Below are positions 7,236 through 9,708 of a stretch of DNA of 9,708 nucleotides, in pieces. The notes beneath the pieces were generated by a model. The model was given only the letters and a program-made list of their open reading frames with translations, searched no databases and had not been told where the DNA came from. Source of the stretch: UBA6183 sp041302975 (lineage in GTDB: Bacteria > Bacteroidota > Bacteroidia > UKL13-3); the NCBI GenBank assembly GCA_041302975.1, contig JBFYQC010000016.1:1-9708 (forward strand), read 5' to 3'. Both the position numbers and the translations under genes were made by a program. The stretch's first letter is position 1; each line of letters opens with the position of its first letter.

Positions 7236-8241
7236 TTACCTCTGGTGTGATGGTAACACCAAACTTTTGTTGCACACTGGCTTGTATATCCATGGCTAAT
7301 TGCCAAATTTCGTTACCTGTTGCGCCACCATAATTAACCAATACCAAGGCTTGATCTTTGTGAGAGCCTGCATTACCCACAACCTTACCACGCCAACCAG
7401 CCTGCTCAATTAACCAACCTGCTGCTACTTTAATGTGGCCTGTACTTGCAGGGTAACCTACAATTGATGGATGTTCCGTTTTCAAGGCCTCAAATTGTGC
7501 TGCCGGAATTTCCGGATTTTTAAAGAAACTACCTGCATTTCCCAATACTTTAGGGTTTGGTAGTTTACTTTGCCTTATACTTATTACTGCATCGCTCACA
7601 TCTTTAACTGTTGGCGCAGTAATATTTTTTTCAGCCAACACCTGCTGAATTGCACCATATGAAACATTGAAAAGTGGGTGTTTAGAAAGTTTAAATGTTA
7701 CCGATGCTATGATATACTTACCTTTTGCTTCCTGTTTAAACACACTCTCGCGATATCCAAACTTGCAATCGTTATTGGTAAATTTCACCAAGTCTCCTGT
7801 GGCTATTTCAACTGCCTCCAAGCTATCAAATGTATCCTTAATTTCTACACCGTATGCACCAATATTTTGCATTGGAGCAGCTCCCACACAACCCGGTATT
7901 AAACTCAAATTCTCAACACCACCTAATCCTTTACCAATACAATACAACACAAAATCATGCCATATCTCGCCTGCCATGGCTTTGATCCAAACATGATTTT
8001 CGTTTTCGCAAACCACTTCCATGCCCTTCAAATTCATTTTAATCACCATGCCATCAAAATCACCGGTAAGTAAAACGTTACTACCTCCTCCCAACACCAA
8101 AAGTTTTCTATCGCTTAAATTAAAGGCTGCACAAAATATGCAAAGCTCCTCCATGGTGTTAATTACCACAAACTCCCTAGCCTTTGCATCAATACCAAAT
8201 GTATTAAATTCTTTTAGCGATATGTTCTGCTGAATGTTCAT
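7225..8241 (-). CDS. murB: MurB, UDP-N-acetylenolpyruvoylglucosamine reductase
   Basis: MurB is the cytoplasmic FAD enzyme that uses NADPH to reduce UDP-GlcNAc-enolpyruvate to UDP-MurNAc, the second committed step of peptidoglycan precursor synthesis. The 338 residues carry the whole family signature: FNTFGIDAKA (12-21), the FAD-binding LGGGSNVLLTGDFDG (50-64), ENLSLIPGCVGAAPMQNIGA (110-129) with YGVEIKD after it, GYRESVFK (162-169), NAGSFFKNP (235-243) and AAGWLIEQAGWRG (273-285). Ser238 corresponds to the proton donor Ser229 of E. coli, and Glu334 in TPEVNVI to Glu325. The Tyr163 loop and the length indicate a type I enzyme like that of E. coli. The ATG at 8241 gives the usual short N-terminus. 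The gene diverges from the sulfatase-type gene over a 68-base gap with a palindromic promoter-like site, and precedes purH by 102 bases on the same strand. Confidence 0.97.
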   Translation of the reverse strand: MNIQQNISLKEFNTFGIDAKAREFVVINTMEELCIFCAAFNLSDRKLLVLGGGSNVLLTGDFDGMVIKMNLKGMEVVCENENHVWIKAMAGEIWHDFVLYCIGKGLGGVENLSLIPGCVGAAPMQNIGAYGVEIKDTFDSLEAVEIATGDLVKFTNNDCKFGYRESVFKQEAKGKYIIASVTFKLSKHPLFNVSYGAIQQVLAEKNITAPTVKDVSDAVISIRQSKLPNPKVLGNAGSFFKNPEIPAAQFEALKTEHPSIVGYPASTGHIKVAAGWLIEQAGWRGKVVGNAGSHKDQALVLVNYGGATGNEIWQLAMDIQASVQQKFGVTITPEVNVI

Positions 8242-8289
8242 CTCGGTGGCAATTAAACAAAAGCCTTTTAAAATACCATGCTAAATTTT

Positions 8290-8304
8290 CAAATACTATA
8301 TTTG
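8290..8304. promoter_or_regulatory. Interrupted palindrome with outward -7-like boxes in the murB/sulfatase divergent region
   Basis: CAAATA, three spacer bases CTA, then TATTTG form an exact inverted repeat. Read on plus it contains TATATTTG, a perfect TAnnTTTG box for the rightward gene. Read on minus it contains TAGTATTTG, the same box with one extra base, 49 bases before the murB ATG. The element could therefore be two overlapping promoters that cannot be occupied together, or an operator lying over them. Convincing -33 TTTG elements are missing on both sides. Confidence 0.45.
8297..8304 (+). promoter_or_regulatory. Putative -7 box for the LTA-synthase-like gene
   Basis: TATATTTG matches the Bacteroidota -7 consensus TAnnTTTG exactly. 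It ends only five bases before the GTG chosen as the start codon, so transcription would begin at or very near that codon, giving a leaderless or nearly leaderless mRNA. No clear -33 box is present. The match could also be chance in AT-rich DNA. Confidence 0.45.
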
Positions 8305-8309
8305 TAAGC

Positions 8310-9708
8310 GTGAATATAAAGTTGCCCCACATCAGCGTACTTTTTAAAAGACTGCTATTGGCCTACGGCTTATATACTTTTTGCCGACTATTATTTTTCG
8401 TTACTTATTTTCAAACATTTTCGGCACAGCCTGTTTCTAAAATAATGCTGGCGTTTTTATCGGGCATTTGGTTTGATACTTCAGCCATTATGTATTCGTT
8501 TGGATTATTGATTTTAATGCACCTCATCCCGTTACCTATAAGAAATAAAAAAGGCTACCAATTTACCATTAAATGCGTATTTATGCTTGCTGCGGTTATA
8601 GGACTTACTTTAAATTTTATTGATATAGGTTATTTTACTTTTAGCGGTAAACGTAGCGGTTTTGAGTTGATTAAAATGCAAAGCGCACAAAATGTATCGC
8701 CATTAGTTTATGTAATGGATTACTGGTATTTACTAATTATTCTACTTGCCTCATTATTTATGGTGTGGCGCATTTATCCGAGGTTAAACACGATAAATCA
8801 GCATCAAAACAAAACACCACTTATTTTAGAATTTCTCGTGATGTTTGTATTATCTGGACTATTTTTTTTAGGGGCAAGAGGCAGTGTAGGCCTGAAGCCA
8901 TTAAATACGTTAGATGCCGCCAAAATTTGCGGAGCAGAACTTATGCCGCTTACGTTAAATACTACCTTCCAAATGTTAATGACCATTGAGCAAACCGGAA
9001 TTAATGAAAAAAATTATATGTCCGAGAACGAGGCTCAAAACTTATTCAACCCAAACCAAACCAACTCAAATAAACAAGCATCAGCAGGAAAAAATGTGGT
9101 ACTTATCATTTTAGAAAGTGTAGGCAAAGAATATGTTGGTTATTACAATAATGGTGTTGGATATACTCCTTTTATAGATTCGTTAATGCAACATAGTGAG
9201 GTATACATGCATGCGTACGCAAACGGAAAACGAAGTATAGAGGGGATTCCTGCTATTATCGCATCCATGCCCAGTTGGATTACGGGCGAGTACATCAATA
9301 GTTATTATCAAACCAACACGTTGCATAGTATTGGTTATTACTTAACAAAAGGCGGATATCAAACCTCTTTTTTCCATGGAGGGAAAAATGGTACCATGAG
9401 CTTTGATCGATTTGTAGCAAATACGCAGGCCGGAATTTATAACGGACTAAATGAGTATCCAAATAAAGAAAAAGATTTTGATGGCCATTGGGGGATTCCG
9501 GATGAACCCTATTTGCAATATGTAACAACTGAATTAACCCAACAAAAAGAGCCCTTTTTTAGCACCGTTTTTACCCTTTCATCTCATCATCCTTATGAGG
9601 TTCCGGCACCCTGTAAAAACAAATTTAAAGGTGGGTCATTACCAATTCATGCCACAGTTGAATATACTGATTACGCTTTAAAGAACTTTTTTGAAACAGC
9701 TAAAAAAC
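8310..9708 (+). CDS. LTA synthase / sulfatase-family membrane phosphotransferase (C-terminus cut by window edge)
   Basis: This is a membrane-anchored alkaline-phosphatase-superfamily enzyme of the LtaS/OpgB type, expected to transfer a phospho-headgroup (such as phosphoglycerol or phosphoethanolamine) on the outer face of the inner membrane. I translated 466 codons with no stop. About five hydrophobic segments lie near residues 12-34, 46-74, 85-106, 138-153 and 172-188; a linker follows, and the catalytic domain starts at about 262. Motifs are NVVLIILES (262-270) with the metal ligand Glu269, NGKRSIEGIPAI (305-316) with Ser309 where LtaS has its Thr nucleophile, FFHGGKNGTMSFDRF (354-368), WGIPDEP (394-400) and LSSHHPY (423-429), in which His426 matches LtaS His416. 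The Asp-His metal pair expected later lies beyond the edge. The first in-frame ATG is codon 46, inside a membrane segment, so GTG at 8310 is preferred; TTG codons at 8322 and 8358 are alternatives. Bacteroidota are not known to make lipoteichoic acid, so the substrate is unknown. Confidence 0.87.
   Translation, partial: MNIKLPHISVLFKRLLLAYGLYTFCRLLFFVTYFQTFSAQPVSKIMLAFLSGIWFDTSAIMYSFGLLILMHLIPLPIRNKKGYQFTIKCVFMLAAVIGLTLNFIDIGYFTFSGKRSGFELIKMQSAQNVSPLVYVMDYWYLLIILLASLFMVWRIYPRLNTINQHQNKTPLILEFLVMFVLSGLFFLGARGSVGLKPLNTLDAAKICGAELMPLTLNTTFQMLMTIEQTGINEKNYMSENEAQNLFNPNQTNSNKQASAGKNVVLIILESVGKEYVGYYNNGVGYTPFIDSLMQHSEVYMHAYANGKRSIEGIPAIIASMPSWITGEYINSYYQTNTLHSIGYYLTKGGYQTSFFHGGKNGTMSFDRFVANTQAGIYNGLNEYPNKEKDFDGHWGIPDEPYLQYVTTELTQQKEPFFSTVFTLSSHHPYEVPAPCKNKFKGGSLPIHATVEYTDYALKNFFETAKK

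Noticed and set aside
5164..8233. Plus-strand open frames antisense to mreB, purH and murB, the longest 109 codons
   Set aside because: All are mirrored by strong conserved genes, with no family signature or start context of their own.
8765..9528. Short frames overlapping the LTA-synthase-like gene on both strands
   Set aside because: The long plus-strand frame from 8310 carries ordered family motifs throughout, so these are shadows.
1..9708. Transfer RNA, CRISPR, insertion sequence, toxin-antitoxin or defence module
   Set aside because: The window is packed with core genes, the gaps are short, and no repeats, transposase motifs or RNA-gene folds are visible.

Overview
The window is a chromosomal stretch from a Gram-negative member of the Bacteroidota. 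The evidence is an AT-rich composition, no convincing Shine-Dalgarno sequences before the genes, Bacteroidota-type -7 promoter boxes (TAnnTTTG) before two transcription units, and the order purH-mreB-mreC-mreD-mrdA-rodA, which I recognise as typical of that phylum. The genus cannot be fixed from the sequence alone.

Layout. The minus strand carries seven genes, read from high to low coordinates. murB (7225-8241) makes UDP-MurNAc. purH (5599-7122) catalyses the last two steps of IMP synthesis. The rod-shape cluster follows: mreB (4420-5442), mreC (3520-4356), mreD (3002-3523), mrdA encoding PBP2 (1147-3009), and rodA (from 1187 off the left edge). mreC-mreD, mreD-mrdA and mrdA-rodA overlap by 4, 8 and 41 bases, so these four genes are almost certainly co-transcribed and translationally coupled. 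On the plus strand, a membrane-anchored LTA-synthase/sulfatase-type transferase starts at 8310, diverges from murB and runs off the right edge.

How the genes work together. MurB supplies a precursor for peptidoglycan synthesis. MreB filaments, the MreC and MreD membrane proteins, the SEDS glycosyltransferase RodA and its partner transpeptidase PBP2 form the elongasome, which inserts new wall along the cell side. PurH is a housekeeping purine enzyme with no obvious mechanistic link. The sulfatase-fold enzyme probably moves a phospho-headgroup onto an envelope lipid or glycan outside the inner membrane; its substrate cannot be inferred.

No intergenic gap exceeds about 160 bases. The gaps hold candidate promoters and inverted repeats, including an exact interrupted palindrome in the murB/sulfatase divergent region. 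There are no RNA genes, mobile elements, CRISPR arrays or foreign islands that I can see. I found no convincing undescribed system: this is mostly core cell-wall chromosome. The points most worth a second look are the divergent palindromic promoter with a possibly leaderless GTG start, the atypical active site of the LTA-synthase-like protein, and lineage-specific changes in RodA and PBP2.
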